Shown: positions 6,772 to 16,951, counted from the first letter of the stretch. The stretch is 64,000 nt of DNA from an uncultured Veillonellaceae bacterium (GCA_902785705.1 CACZZN010000003.1:1-64000); one strand, 5' to 3'. Notes: generated by a model from the letters alone, not told the origin. Translations and numbers: made by a program.

Positions 6772-9700
6772 TTGCAGCTGAAGCGTTTGGAGGCTTATGG
6801 CTTCAAGTCCTTTGCGGACAAGATCGAGATCGAGTTCGACCATGGCATTACGGCGATCGTGGGACCGAATGGGAGCGGCAAGAGCAATATCACGGATGCG
6901 ATCCGCTGGGTCCTGGGCGAGCAGAATGTGCGCAATCTGCGGGGGACAAAGGCGGAGGACATCATCTTCACGGGAAGCGCTGCCCGCAAGGCGCTTGGCG
7001 TGGCGGAGGTCTCTTTGGTCTTTGAGAACCAAGGGGATATGGGCGTGGACTTCAAGGAAGTCGTGGTCACGCGCCGCCTGTTCCGCTCAGGGGAAAGCGA
7101 GTTCTATATCAACCGTGCCCGCTGCCGTCTGAAGGACATCTACAACCTCTTCGCGGATACGGGCATCGGGCATGACGGCATGAGCATCATCGGCCAGAAC
7201 CGCATCGATGATATCCTCAACAGCAAGCCGGAGGATCGGCGCGCTTTTTTTGAGGAAACGGCGGGAATCACGAAATATCGCAACCGCAAGCGGGAAACCC
7301 TGAAAAAACTGGAGGATACGGAAAACAATCTCGTGCGCGTGGGAGATATCCGCCATGAGATCGAGATACAGCTGGAGCCTTTGGCGGAAAACGCGGAAAA
7401 GACGCGTATCTATAATGATCTGAACGGGCAGTATCAGCGGGTGAGGCTCACAAGTCTGCATCAGGAGCATGAAAAGCTTTCGGGCATCCTGCGGGAAGCG
7501 GAAGCGAGGAAGCAGGAAATTTCCGACCAGGCCATTGCCTTCCGCACGGAAGTGCAGAAGGCTGACGCGCGAAAGGAACAGCTTTCCAAGGAAGTCATTG
7601 ATATCGAGCAGGCCATGCAGGCGAAGTCCGAGGAAAACGAGTCCGTGCGCACGGAACTGGAGGCGGTAAGCAGCCAGATGGCAACGCTCAGGGAGCGGCA
7701 GGAACAGAGCGGGGCCAATCGGGCGCGCATCCTGTCCCGCCGTGAGGAATTGTCCCATGAAATCGAGCAGGAAAAACAGGAAATCGGGACGCTGAGCGAC
7801 TCGGCGCAAAAGCAGCAGGAGGATCTGAAGCTGGCGGATGACCTCCTGGCGGAAGAACGCAAGAAATCCTCGGAAATCGCCAAGCGCATCCAAAGCCAGA
7901 AGGAACTGAGCAAGAAATGCGATGAGGCATTGCAGGCGCGCAGGGCTGAACTTGCGGAAAAGCAGAAGGAACTGGCGCTCATCGAGCATGACATCGAATC
8001 GCAAGAGGGAGGACGCGAAGAACGGGAGCTTTCGCTCCAAGCCATGCGGCAAGATCTTGCGGCGATGGAGCAGGAAGAAGAACGGTTGAAGGGGGAACTG
8101 GAAACCGGCGCAGGGCAGGAAGAGTCGCTTGCCAAGCAGCAGGCGGAACGGCAGGAGCAGCAGCGGGAGAAGCAGCAGACTTTGTCCGGTACGCAGAAAT
8201 CGGAGCGCGATACGCAGCAGGAACTCCGTTCGATGGAAAGCAAGCTGCAATTCCTGCAGCGGGTGCAGCATTCCTATGAAGGGTTCGGCCGCGCGGCAAA
8301 GGCTGTGCTGAAAAGCAATGAATCATGGCACAAGGGGATTTGCGGTGCGGTGGCAGAGCTCATCCGCATCCCGAAGGAATATGTGACCGCCATCGAAATC
8401 GCCCTGGGAGGGAATCTGCAGAACATCATCACGGAGGATACCGATACCGCGAAAGCCGCCATTTCCTTCCTGAAGCGTGAGAAGCAGGGGCGCGTGACCT
8501 TTTTGCCGCTTTCCACGATTGTCGTGCGCGAAGGCGGAAACGAGGATATCCTGAAGGAGCAGGGCGTCATCGGCTATGCGAACCGTCTGGCGGAGACGGA
8601 TGCGAAGTATCGGAAGGCGGTGGATTTCCTGCTGTCGCGCACGCTGGTCATGGACACCCTTGACCACGCGCTGGCACTGGCAAAAAAGCAGGGCTACCGC
8701 ATGCGCATCGTCACGCTGGAGGGGGAACTGCTGAATCCGGGCGGCTCTCTTTCCGGCGGCAGCCGCCAGCATAAAGAGGCAAGTTTTTTGAGCCGCATCG
8801 GCGAAATGGAAGAACTCAAGCAGAAGATCGGGGAGGCGCAAAAGCTTTGGAAGGAGCTTTCGGAAAAGCGGCAGCGGCAGGCACAGGAACTTGAAACCTG
8901 TGAGGCGGAGCTGGCGGAGCTTTCCGAAAAGCTGCAGGCAGAGCATGTGCATCTGGCGGAGCTTCGCGTTTCCCTGCAGGCCGCTTCGGAAGCGTTGCAA
9001 GCCAAGCAGCAGGAAGTGCAGGGAATGGAGCGGCAGGAGAGCAAACAGCAGGAGTCCTTTGCACAGATACAGAAAAAGCGCGTGCTGCTGTCGCGTGAGG
9101 CAGACGCGCTTGCCAAGGCCGTGAGCGAGGCGGAGCAGAAGGCGCAGGACGAGGCTGTCATGCTGGAGGATTTCGAGCAGGACGCGGAGGATTTGGACAG
9201 CTATCTGCAGGACCGGGAGATCAAGCGCGCAATCTTGGAGCAGCAGGTCAAACAGAATCAGGAAAAGCTTCAGATGCACCGGGACAAGCTCCAGAAGGAT
9301 GAGGAGCAGCTGCAAAGAAATCTGCAGGAGGAACAGGAACTGGAGTCGAGCCTCCGGAGAAGCGATTCGGAGCTTGCGGAAATCCGGCAAAAGAACGAGA
9401 TCCTGCAGCAGCGCTACGACGCAGGGCAGGAAGAACAGAAGCGGCTCTACACGCAGAAAATGGAAAAGCTCACGGAGCATGCGGAGGCCGAGAAGGAAGC
9501 GCAGAAGAACAATCAGAAGCTCAACGGCATGGAGAAGAAACTGCATGAGGTGGAGATTTCCATGTCCCGTACGCAGTATTCGCTACAGGACTGCGAGGAA
9601 AACATGCTGCAGGGATTCGGGCTCACGCCGGAGCGTGCCGCTGAGGAAGCGGAGGATGTGCCGCCGGAGGAAATTTCCGGCAGGCTGAAAGAGCTGTCAA

Positions 9701-10317
9701 AGAAGATCGAGGAACTTGGTGCGGTGAACCCGAATGCGCTCCATGAGTATGAGGAAATGAAGAAGCGGCACGAGTTCCTGGAAAAGCAGTCCAACGATCT
9801 GGTCGAGGCAAAGGACAATCTCATGTCCATCCTCGGCGAGATGGATGCGGAGATGACCGCGAAATTCCAAGCGGCCTTCGCGGATATCCAAACCTATTTC
9901 GGGGAGATTTTCGTGCGGCTGTTCGGCGGAGGCAAGGCGGAGCTGGAACTGCTGGACAAAGAGGATGTGCTCAATACGGGCGTGGAGATCCTGGTGCAGC
10001 TTCCGCAGAAAAAGCGGCAGAATTTGTCGGCTTTGTCGGGCGGTGAGCGTGCGCTGACGGTCATTGCGCTGCTCTTTGCGTTCCTGAAGTACCGTCCGTC
10101 GCCGTTTTCGGTGCTCGACGAGATCGACGCGCCGCTGGATGAGGCCAATGTGGTACGCTTCGGGAGCTTCCTGCGGGAGTTTTCCCAGAGCACGCAGTTC
10201 ATCGTTGTCACGCACCGCAAGAGCACGATGGAATCAGTGGACCGCATGTATGGCGTCACGATCGAGGACGCAGGGGTGTCGCGCATCCTTTCGGTGAAAC
10301 TGGATGATGTGGAGTAG
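6772..10317 (+). CDS. smc: Chromosome partition protein SMC
   Basis: SMC is the ATPase of the bacterial condensin that organises and segregates the nucleoid with ScpA and ScpB, both encoded 2 kb upstream. The ~1181-residue length is normal. The N-terminal head has Walker A GPNGSGKSN at about residues 31-39. Two long heptad-rich coiled-coil arms flank a hinge at about 515-670 (GAVAELIRIPKEYVTAIEIALGG). The C-terminal head has signature LSGGERALTVIALLFAF and Walker B SVLDEIDAPLDEANV. No ATG is available near the start: TTG at 6772 gives MQLKRLEAYGFKSF as in relatives, and TTG at 6766 is also possible. ftsY follows 3.6 kb later, after an inserted signalling set; smc and ftsY are usually adjacent. 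Confidence 0.97.
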   Translation: MQLKRLEAYGFKSFADKIEIEFDHGITAIVGPNGSGKSNITDAIRWVLGEQNVRNLRGTKAEDIIFTGSAARKALGVAEVSLVFENQGDMGVDFKEVVVTRRLFRSGESEFYINRARCRLKDIYNLFADTGIGHDGMSIIGQNRIDDILNSKPEDRRAFFEETAGITKYRNRKRETLKKLEDTENNLVRVGDIRHEIEIQLEPLAENAEKTRIYNDLNGQYQRVRLTSLHQEHEKLSGILREAEARKQEISDQAIAFRTEVQKADARKEQLSKEVIDIEQAMQAKSEENESVRTELEAVSSQMATLRERQEQSGANRARILSRREELSHEIEQEKQEIGTLSDSAQKQQEDLKLADDLLAEERKKSSEIAKRIQSQKELSKKCDEALQARRAELAEKQKELALIEHDIESQEGGREERELSLQAMRQDLAAMEQEEERLKGELETGAGQEESLAKQQAERQEQQREKQQTLSGTQKSERDTQQELRSMESKLQFLQRVQHSYEGFGRAAKAVLKSNESWHKGICGAVAELIRIPKEYVTAIEIALGGNLQNIITEDTDTAKAAISFLKREKQGRVTFLPLSTIVVREGGNEDILKEQGVIGYANRLAETDAKYRKAVDFLLSRTLVMDTLDHALALAKKQGYRMRIVTLEGELLNPGGSLSGGSRQHKEASFLSRIGEMEELKQKIGEAQKLWKELSEKRQRQAQELETCEAELAELSEKLQAEHVHLAELRVSLQAASEALQAKQQEVQGMERQESKQQESFAQIQKKRVLLSREADALAKAVSEAEQKAQDEAVMLEDFEQDAEDLDSYLQDREIKRAILEQQVKQNQEKLQMHRDKLQKDEEQLQRNLQEEQELESSLRRSDSELAEIRQKNEILQQRYDAGQEEQKRLYTQKMEKLTEHAEAEKEAQKNNQKLNGMEKKLHEVEISMSRTQYSLQDCEENMLQGFGLTPERAAEEAEDVPPEEISGRLKELSKKIEELGAVNPNALHEYEEMKKRHEFLEKQSNDLVEAKDNLMSILGEMDAEMTAKFQAAFADIQTYFGEIFVRLFGGGKAELELLDKEDVLNTGVEILVQLPQKKRQNLSALSGGERALTVIALLFAFLKYRPSPFSVLDEIDAPLDEANVVRFGSFLREFSQSTQFIVVTHRKSTMESVDRMYGVTIEDAGVSRILSVKLDDVE

Positions 10318-10452
10318 TGCTGGATGGCTTTCGGAAAGAATTTTCATTTTCTTTTTGAAATATTGGATTATTCACGATGATTTGTGATAGAATAGGCATA
10401 GGTGTGGTCGGTTCTTCGATATTTGGGCCAACATTTTGGGGAGGGTTCCACT

Positions 10453-12069
10453 ATGGATCTTTGGAATCAGAGTGCAGCGACGGAGGAATTTTCTCTGACG
10501 AAGGATAATATGCCGATTGTCCAGCAACTGGCAGAAAAAATTCCCGGAGGTTTTTTCGTCTATCAGGAAAGCGGGCATCGCGAACTGCTGTTCGTGAATC
10601 ATATTGTGCTGGAAATCTTTGGGTGCAAGACCTTGGAGGAGTTTTACGAGCTGACGGGCGGGACCTTCGAGGGCATGGTGCATCCGGAGGATTTTGAGGC
10701 AATACAGAGTTCGATTGACCAGCAGATCGAGGCAGACGCGGAAGACCAGCTGGACTATGTGACCTATCGTATCGTCCGCAAGGACGGCTCCATCCGCTGG
10801 GTGGATGACTATGGGCATTTCAGCCGTTCCAAGGATTTTGGCGATATTTACTATGTGTTTCTCAACGATATCACGGAGAAGCACGAGGCGGAGCTGGAGA
10901 TTGCCCGGCGGGCGGAGGTCATTGACGGTCTGAGCATCGAGTACGATTCCATCTATCTGCTGGATCTGGATACGAACGAGGTGTATCCCTATCGGTTGAA
11001 TTCTCCTTACTATGAGGATATCCAAAAGGAGATTTCTGCCAAGGGGCATGCGGCGGAACCTATGGACTGGGCGGACATGAGCGCTGTCTATGCGGATCGG
11101 TATGTGCTGCCCGAGGATCGGCTGCTTTACATGGAGGGCGTATCGGAGCATATGATACGCATGCACCTGAAAAAGGGCATGTCCTACAATATGAGCTATC
11201 GCCTGCACAGCGAGGACGGCCAAATCAAGTATATGCGCATGATGGTGGTGCGTCTGGAGGATGCCCAGCAGTCCAATTATGCGGTCATCGGCTATCGGGA
11301 TATCACGAACCAGATGGAGCAGATGCGCTGGACCACGGAGTCCTCGAACCTCGCGCAGCGAGCCTTGGAGGAGAGGAATGCGGCGCTTTCGATGCTCTCC
11401 CATGATATCGGGACTCCCGTGAGCGCCATGACGACATTCTGCCAGATGGCAATGACGCATTTGGATCAGCAGCCTTTGGTGGAGAAATATTTGACCCATG
11501 CGGAAGAGACCAGCCTGCACTTAATGGCCTTGGTGGACGAACTGCAGGATGTGAGCTGGAGGCGTGCGGAAGCGACAGAGCCGCAGCTCGCGGAGTGCAA
11601 TCTGAAGGAGGAAATGGAAAGCATCAAGGGTATGCTGTCCCTGATGGCGGACACCAAGCAGCTGGCACTTGCCATGGAGATGCCGGATGAGTCGGCGTAT
11701 CTGGATGTTTGCGCTTTTCGCAGGATCATGATCAATCTGTTGGAGAATGCCATCAAATTCACGCCGCAGCACGGCTCGGTCACTGTCACAGCGGAGCATC
11801 AGGAGGCAGACGCTGAGACGGGCGAGGAATGCTATGTCTTCCAGGTTGCCGACAATGGCGTGGGCATGTCGGAGGACGCACTGGAGAAATTGCTTCGTTC
11901 GCTGCAGACCGGAACGCGGGAAGCCATGGAAGAGGGCGGCATGGTGTATGGGCTTTCGATTGTCAAGAGTCTGCTGGAAAGGATGGGAGGCTCCATCCTG
12001 CTTGCGAGCAAGCAGGGCGAAGGGACGATTTTCACCGTGAAAATCCCCTCCAGAAAAGCGGGGAGATAG
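10453..12069 (+). CDS. PAS-domain sensor histidine kinase (cytoplasmic)
   Basis: A 538-residue kinase with no membrane segment, so it senses an internal signal. Two PAS-like regions are visible, at about 20-145 (ending FLNDITEKHE) and 155-290 (ending VIGYRDITNQ). The phospho-acceptor box is LSHDIGTPVSAM with His at 317; the usual Arg of HDIRTP is a Gly here. The N box NLLENAIKF, G1 box DNGVGM and a YGLSIVKSLL G2 box complete an active-looking ATPase domain. There is no receiver domain. The ATG at 10453 follows GGGGAGGG. Next door are an HPt protein on the opposite strand and a receiver-GGDEF protein, which together suggest a phosphorelay. Confidence 0.88.
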   Translation: MDLWNQSAATEEFSLTKDNMPIVQQLAEKIPGGFFVYQESGHRELLFVNHIVLEIFGCKTLEEFYELTGGTFEGMVHPEDFEAIQSSIDQQIEADAEDQLDYVTYRIVRKDGSIRWVDDYGHFSRSKDFGDIYYVFLNDITEKHEAELEIARRAEVIDGLSIEYDSIYLLDLDTNEVYPYRLNSPYYEDIQKEISAKGHAAEPMDWADMSAVYADRYVLPEDRLLYMEGVSEHMIRMHLKKGMSYNMSYRLHSEDGQIKYMRMMVVRLEDAQQSNYAVIGYRDITNQMEQMRWTTESSNLAQRALEERNAALSMLSHDIGTPVSAMTTFCQMAMTHLDQQPLVEKYLTHAEETSLHLMALVDELQDVSWRRAEATEPQLAECNLKEEMESIKGMLSLMADTKQLALAMEMPDESAYLDVCAFRRIMINLLENAIKFTPQHGSVTVTAEHQEADAETGEECYVFQVADNGVGMSEDALEKLLRSLQTGTREAMEEGGMVYGLSIVKSLLERMGGSILLASKQGEGTIFTVKIPSRKAGR

Positions 12070-12075
12070 CAAAAA

Positions 12076-12097
12076 GCCTTCCCCTTTAGGGGAAGGC
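12076..12097. terminator. Bidirectional terminator between kinase and HPt genes
   Basis: A perfect 9-bp stem GCCTTCCCC/GGGGAAGGC has a TTTA loop. Reading the minus strand it is followed by TTTTTGC, so it mainly ends the HPt transcript, and it can also stop the kinase transcript. Confidence 0.85.
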
Positions 12098-12117
12098 TCT
12101 TATCCCAAGGATTCGTC

Positions 12118-12465
12118 TTAGTCCTGTTCGTTCATCAGAAGCAGCTGATCGCGCATTTCCTTGATCGGTACATACATGGTGACGTAGTCGGCCGGTTTCT
12201 TGGCGCGGAGCATCTCCGTCATTTCCGCGAGGGGCGTGTAGATGGGGTCAAGCTCCAGATTTCCGATGACGCCCTTGAGTCCATGTGCCATCTCAAATGC
12301 GTCGTCCAAGCGGTTCTCATTGAGGGCTGTTTCCAGCGTATCAAAGTATTCATTGGAAAGCCCCATGATAATCATTTTGAAGTAGAATGCCTCTTTGTTC
12401 ATGCAGCGGGCAAGGCCTTTCTCCGTAGAGATCCCCATTTCTTTGAGTTTCTCAAGTGTCAGCAT
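12118..12465 (-). CDS. Histidine phosphotransfer (HPt) protein
   Basis: A free-standing 115-residue HPt domain, a helical bundle that relays phosphate between receiver domains. The phosphorylated His is His61 in MAHGLKGVIGNLEL, the standard HPt motif. It has a good ribosome binding site (AGGAGG, 9 bases upstream). It stands on the minus strand between the PAS kinase and the receiver-GGDEF gene, both on plus. The natural reading is kinase, then receiver, then HPt, but no kinase-borne receiver is encoded here, so phosphate must pass through the receiver of the GGDEF protein or another hybrid kinase. The hybrid kinase at 50.6-52.8 kb is one candidate donor. Confidence 0.85.
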   Translation of the reverse strand: MLTLEKLKEMGISTEKGLARCMNKEAFYFKMIIMGLSNEYFDTLETALNENRLDDAFEMAHGLKGVIGNLELDPIYTPLAEMTEMLRAKKPADYVTMYVPIKEMRDQLLLMNEQD

Positions 12466-12624
12466 ATATGTAACCTCCTGAATGGTATAAATTATAAGTC
12501 TTTCGTCCTTATTCTATAGAAAGTATAATACTTTTGCGCATCTTACGCAAGGGATTTGTCGATTTATCGGAGAAGATGGCAGGGAATCCGGCCATGTTCG
12601 CCAAAAGTAGGAGATGGTAAAGCA

Positions 12625-13935
12625 GTGGGCAAGATATTGGTCGTTGATGATATGATGGTATCCCTGATGATCACGGAAAATATTCTGGCCAGCGAGTACG
12701 AAACGGTGACGGCGTCCTCGGGCAGGGAGGCCATGGAAGTCTACCGAAAAGAGAAGCCTGACATGGTGCTTTCGGATTTTCGCATGCCGGGCATGACGGG
12801 ATTCGAGCTGCAGGTCGCGCTGCAGGAGGAATACCACACAGCCATCCCCTTTATGTTCATGACGGCGGACACAACGGAGGAAACGGAGAGCAAGGGCTTT
12901 GCCAACGGCGCCAAGGACTTCATCCGCAAGCCCATCAATCCGGACCTCCTGCTCCGCCGCGTAGGGAATATCATGCGCAATATCGAGCATATCGAGGATT
13001 TGAAGGAAAGCGCGAGCATCGACAAGCTGACCAAGCTGCTGAACAAGGGAGCTTCGGAGGAAAAGCTCAAGGCGGTATGCAAGGAAGCGAGCGGGGCGCT
13101 CATGATGGTCGACCTGGACAGCTTCAAGCTCGTGAACGACATCCACGGACATGCCATGGGGGATCAGATCCTGATCAGCTTTGCGGATATCATACGCTCT
13201 GTCATGCGTCCCGATGACATCGTAGGCCGTCTTGGCGGTGACGAGTTCATCGCGTTCTGCTATGGCCTCACGAACGAGGAGGGCGTTGCGAATAAAACGA
13301 AGGCTATCAACGAACGCCTTGTAGAAGCTGCGAAGAAGCTCATGGGCGAGGATATGGATATTCCGCTGGGAGCCTCCGTCGGCTGCGTGTTCGTCCCCGC
13401 GGAAGGGAACCAGTTCCCGGACCTGAGCAAGAAAGCGGACAAAGCGCTCTATGTGGTGAAGCAGAACGGCAAGCATGGGTATCATGTTTTCAGTGAGCAA
13501 AAGAATGAAACGGAAGAAGACGAGATCGAGGCAAATGCGCTGAGCCATGTGGAGATGATCTTGAGCGAGCGCAATCAGGTCGGCGCACTGCTGCTTCCGA
13601 TGGAGGGCTTCCGTGCCATCTATCGCTTTCTGCGCCGTACATTGGAAATCTACGGAAAGCCGGATTGCATCGTTCTGCTGAACTTGGAGCGGGGCGCCGA
13701 TGCCAAAATCCCCATCATGGAAGCGGGGGATGAGTTCCTTGAGATGCTGCGCGCGACGCTTCGCAAGGGTGATGCCGTCGCCCGGAACGGGAATCATCAG
13801 TTCCTTGCGCTGCTTTCCAATACGGATGAGGACGGCATCGAGGCTGCAGTGGAGCGCATACGGGGAAAGTGGAAGGAATGGCTTTCCGATGAAGGATATA
13901 CGATTTCCTATGAGTGGTCGGAGCTGAAAAAGTAG
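12625..13935 (+). CDS. Response regulator with active GGDEF and a degenerate second GGDEF-like domain
   Basis: A 436-residue regulator that probably makes cyclic di-GMP when phosphorylated. The receiver occupies residues 1-120 with acceptor Asp51 in LSDFRMPGMTG and the KPINP switch. The GGDEF domain (about 130-300) keeps the signature GRLGGDEF at about 201-208 and an RPDD inhibitory site five residues before it. A third domain (about 310-436) has the same outline (AVARNGNHQFLALL) but the GGDEF is replaced by NGNHQ, so it is probably a non-catalytic sensor or partner domain. GTG at 12625 is preferred, with AGGAGA 9 bases upstream. ftsY follows after 14 bases. Confidence 0.87.
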   Translation: MGKILVVDDMMVSLMITENILASEYETVTASSGREAMEVYRKEKPDMVLSDFRMPGMTGFELQVALQEEYHTAIPFMFMTADTTEETESKGFANGAKDFIRKPINPDLLLRRVGNIMRNIEHIEDLKESASIDKLTKLLNKGASEEKLKAVCKEASGALMMVDLDSFKLVNDIHGHAMGDQILISFADIIRSVMRPDDIVGRLGGDEFIAFCYGLTNEEGVANKTKAINERLVEAAKKLMGEDMDIPLGASVGCVFVPAEGNQFPDLSKKADKALYVVKQNGKHGYHVFSEQKNETEEDEIEANALSHVEMILSERNQVGALLLPMEGFRAIYRFLRRTLEIYGKPDCIVLLNLERGADAKIPIMEAGDEFLEMLRATLRKGDAVARNGNHQFLALLSNTDEDGIEAAVERIRGKWKEWLSDEGYTISYEWSELKK

Positions 13936-13949
13936 AAGGATGAGAAGCT

Positions 13950-14864
13950 ATGGGATTTTTTGATAAACTGAAAAAGGGCTTGAACAAGACCAGGGAGAAC
14001 TTGGTCAACAAGATCGAAAAACTGGTCATCGGCTATGCGGATATCGATGAGGAGCTGCTGGACGAGCTGGAAGAGACGCTCATCATGGCGGATGTGGGCG
14101 TCAAGACCACGGACAAGCTCATGCAGGCCGTGCGCAAGGGCATCAAGAAAAAGGAAATCAATGCGCCGGAGGATTTGAAGCCCTTTCTTGCCAAGGAGAT
14201 TGCAGAAATCCTGTCTCAAGGGGAGGACGCGACGCGTGTCGCGGCAAACGGGCCGACGGTGTTGCTTGTCATCGGCGTGAATGGCGCGGGCAAGACCACG
14301 ACCATCGGAAAGCTCAGCGCCTATTATCGGGAACAGGGCAAGTCCGTCATGCTGGCAGCGGCGGATACGTTCCGCGCCGCTGCCATCGACCAGTTGGAGG
14401 TATGGGGGAAGCGCACAGGCGCCACGGTCATCAAGCATGAGGAAGGATCCGATCCCGCAGCGGTGGCGTTCGATGCGGTCAAGGCGGCAACCGCGCGAAA
14501 GACGGATATTCTGATCATCGACACGGCGGGGCGGCTTCAGACGAAATCGAATCTGATGGAGGAACTCAAGAAGATCAACCGGGTGATCGGCAGGGAAATA
14601 CCGGGCGCACCCCATGAGACGCTGTTGGTTCTGGATGCAACCACGGGGCAGAACGCCATCAGCCAGGCCGACCTCTTCACCAAGGCAGCGCCCATCAGCG
14701 GCGTCGTACTGACCAAGCTGGACGGAACCGCAAAGGGCGGCGTGGTCATAGGCATCAAGAGCGAGCTCTCCATGCCCGTGAAATGGATCGGCGTGGGCGA
14801 GGCCGTGGAGGATCTGCGTCCCTTCGTCGCCGAGGATTTTGCAAAAGCGCTGTTCCAAGGTTGA
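13950..14864 (+). CDS. ftsY: Signal recognition particle receptor FtsY
   Basis: FtsY is the membrane-associated GTPase that receives SRP-ribosome complexes for co-translational insertion. The 304-residue form lacks the long acidic A domain, as in many Firmicutes. The N domain (1-~90) is followed by the G domain with GVNGAGKTTT at about 109, AAADTFRAAA, DTAGRLQTKSNLMEEL near 190 and TKLDGTAKGG near 255; the C-terminal GVGEAVEDLRPF is also canonical. The start MGFFDKLKKGL is the usual amphipathic beginning. It sits 14 bases after the GGDEF gene and ends at a strong terminator. Confidence 0.96.
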   Translation: MGFFDKLKKGLNKTRENLVNKIEKLVIGYADIDEELLDELEETLIMADVGVKTTDKLMQAVRKGIKKKEINAPEDLKPFLAKEIAEILSQGEDATRVAANGPTVLLVIGVNGAGKTTTIGKLSAYYREQGKSVMLAAADTFRAAAIDQLEVWGKRTGATVIKHEEGSDPAAVAFDAVKAATARKTDILIIDTAGRLQTKSNLMEELKKINRVIGREIPGAPHETLLVLDATTGQNAISQADLFTKAAPISGVVLTKLDGTAKGGVVIGIKSELSMPVKWIGVGEAVEDLRPFVAEDFAKALFQG

Positions 14865-14910
14865 TAATGTTTTCATAAATGATAAGGAACATTTGAATAA
14901 GAAATAGAAA

Positions 14911-14946
14911 ATCGGGACAGCCTTGACGGCTGTCCCGATGTTTTTT
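14911..14946. terminator. Bidirectional terminator after ftsY
   Basis: A 12-bp perfect stem ATCGGGACAGCC/GGCTGTCCCGAT with a 5-base loop is followed by GTTTTTTG. It lies between the convergent ftsY and chemotaxis receptor genes. Confidence 0.9.
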
Positions 14947-14963
14947 GTATGTTTTTCGCTCCT

Positions 14964-16691
14964 TTAGAACTGGAACTTCTGCAAGGAATTCTGCAGATCC
15001 TGTGCCACAGTTGCGAGAGAATCGCTTGCAGATGCGATTTCTTCTGCGGATGCGGACTGCTGCTGGGATGCGGCGGAGACGCTTTCCATTTCGGTGGAAA
15101 CCTTCTTGCCGTTGCTGGAAATCCGTGTGGAACGATCCTTGATGGTCTCCGCGTTCGTGGAGACATCCTTGAGGTTCGATGCCATGCCGTGTGTCTTTTC
15201 CGTGACGCCGCTGGAAGCCGTGCGGATGTTGTCGAAGGTGTTGCGCAGTTCCTCGACGGAGCGGGTGCCTTCCTTGACGGCAACGCTGCCCGTATGCATG
15301 GACCTGACAGCCTCGTCAGTATCGGTCTGGATGGCGCTGATCAGCTCGGAAATGCGCTGCGCTGCAGCATGAGATTCCTCGGCGAGCTTGCGTACCTCGT
15401 CAGCGACAACGGCGAACCCGCGTCCCTGCTCGCCTGCGCGCGCTGCCTCGATGGCTGCGTTGAGCGCGAGGAGATTGGTCTGTGCTGCGATGCCTGTGAT
15501 GGTCTCGACGATCTGACCGATTTCCTTGGAACGTTCGCCGAGCTTATCAACGGTTGCAGCAGAGCTGTTGACGATCTTTTCTACGCTGACGATCTGGCCG
15601 ACCGCAGTCTCGATGGCATCTGCGCCGGACACAGCCTGCTGGCTTGCTTCTTCGGAGTGCTTTGCAACCTCTGCTGCTGTCAGGTTCAGCTGGTGAATCG
15701 CAATCATGACCTGATCGATGGCTTCCATTGCCTCGGCAACTTCCTGCTGCTGCTCGACAACGGCGCTTGCGGAGTTGGTGACGGACTGGGCAACCTGCTC
15801 AGAGGCCTGGGCCGACTGATGTGCGCTTGCGGTGAGCTCCTCGGAAGAGGCGGCCAACTGCTCCGTTGTGATGCTGGTCTGCCGCATGAGCTTGTTGATG
15901 GTATCGCGCATGGAGCCCATGATGTGCTGCATGGTGCCGAACTCGTCCCCGCGATCGATGTTCATATCTTCATGACGGAAGTCGCCGTCGCGGAGCTTGC
16001 CGCAGAGCTCCATCATATGGTTCAGCGGTGAAGTGATTCCCTGCGTGATGAAGAAGATGGCCAAGGTCAGGATGATGATGATGGCAACGCAGACCAGCGT
16101 CATATTGCGGATGGATGCATTGGCATCCTCCTCACTCCGCAGAAGCGCCGCTTGGGCATCCTCAGAGAGAGTATCCTGTATCTTTACCAAATCATCGCCC
16201 AGAGTCATCGCAAAGGGCATGACGTTGGTCTCGTAGAAGTTCATCGGCGCACGGTCATCGCCGCCCTCGGCATAGGCGCTCATGGTCATGAGCTGGGCGG
16301 CATTCGTCTTGTACTTCTGGTATTCACCCTCCGACTTTTTCACCAGTGCCATGAGTTCAGCATCGTTAGCAATGATTTTTTCAAATGCAGCGATCTGTTC
16401 CTCTGCAGTCTTCATTGCAGCATTGAACTTATCTGTGCGGGACTGCCGGCGATCCGGTGCAATGGTGTAGGGCATCAGACACGCCTGTACCTGCATGTAG
16501 CGGATATTGTAGCGGATGCGCCCAAGGTGGTAGATAGCCATGGTGTTCTTGTTGTACATGTTCTCGGTTTCCGCCTGGCTGTCACGGATTGCGAAGTACC
16601 CGATCATCCCGATGAAGACCGTGGCAATGAATGCCATGACTCCGATAATGGACAGCTTGTAGACCACCTTTAGATTGTTTAGTAAATTCAT
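14964..16691 (-). CDS. Methyl-accepting chemotaxis protein
   Basis: A 575-residue transmembrane chemoreceptor that controls CheA. An N-terminal membrane helix (about 10-32) is followed by a four-helix-bundle-type periplasmic domain of about 150 residues, a second membrane helix ([16 protein letters not shown]), a HAMP domain, and the long cytoplasmic hairpin. The hairpin tip shows the invariant [19 protein letters not shown] followed by [18 protein letters not shown] at 16691 is chosen because AGAGGGGGT lies just upstream; the frame continues to 16766 without a ribosome binding site. No chemotaxis operon is next to it, so it is an orphan receptor. The ligand is unknown. Confidence 0.93.
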   Translation of the reverse strand: MNLLNNLKVVYKLSIIGVMAFIATVFIGMIGYFAIRDSQAETENMYNKNTMAIYHLGRIRYNIRYMQVQACLMPYTIAPDRRQSRTDKFNAAMKTAEEQIAAFEKIIANDAELMALVKKSEGEYQKYKTNAAQLMTMSAYAEGGDDRAPMNFYETNVMPFAMTLGDDLVKIQDTLSEDAQAALLRSEEDANASIRNMTLVCVAIIIILTLAIFFITQGITSPLNHMMELCGKLRDGDFRHEDMNIDRGDEFGTMQHIMGSMRDTINKLMRQTSITTEQLAASSEELTASAHQSAQASEQVAQSVTNSASAVVEQQQEVAEAMEAIDQVMIAIHQLNLTAAEVAKHSEEASQQAVSGADAIETAVGQIVSVEKIVNSSAATVDKLGERSKEIGQIVETITGIAAQTNLLALNAAIEAARAGEQGRGFAVVADEVRKLAEESHAAAQRISELISAIQTDTDEAVRSMHTGSVAVKEGTRSVEELRNTFDNIRTASSGVTEKTHGMASNLKDVSTNAETIKDRSTRISSNGKKVSTEMESVSAASQQQSASAEEIASASDSLATVAQDLQNSLQKFQF

Positions 16692-16921
16692 GGAAAGACC
16701 CCCTCTGAAATGATTACGCATCTGTATGATAGAAATTCTGAGTTTCTTTCCTGTGTTATTCGACAATTTTTACGGCATTCCTGCCTAAAAATATAATTTT
16801 TTTCGTTTTGTTCATCTTTTTAAGGAAGAAATGCAAAAATCCTCTCTGTACGAACAGAAGGAAATAGTGTATGATAGTAGGGAATTGGACAAGTCCTAGC
16901 AGTTCCGAAGCCGATGGGAGC

Positions 16922-16935
16922 GAGGCGGAGGCCTC
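16922..16935 (+). promoter_or_regulatory. Short hairpin beside the pncB ribosome binding site
   Basis: GAGGC and GCCTC pair around a GGAG loop, 5 bases before the AGGAG used by the next gene. The loop itself resembles a ribosome binding site, so it could tune translation. A TATGAT -10-like motif is near 16870. Confidence 0.3.
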
Positions 16936-16951
16936 AGAAGAGGAGTATGGC

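Noticed and set aside
14949..16031. Plus-strand frame of 360 codons over the chemotaxis receptor
   Set aside because: Cys- and Leu-rich antisense shadow of the receptor; it starts in the ftsY terminator.
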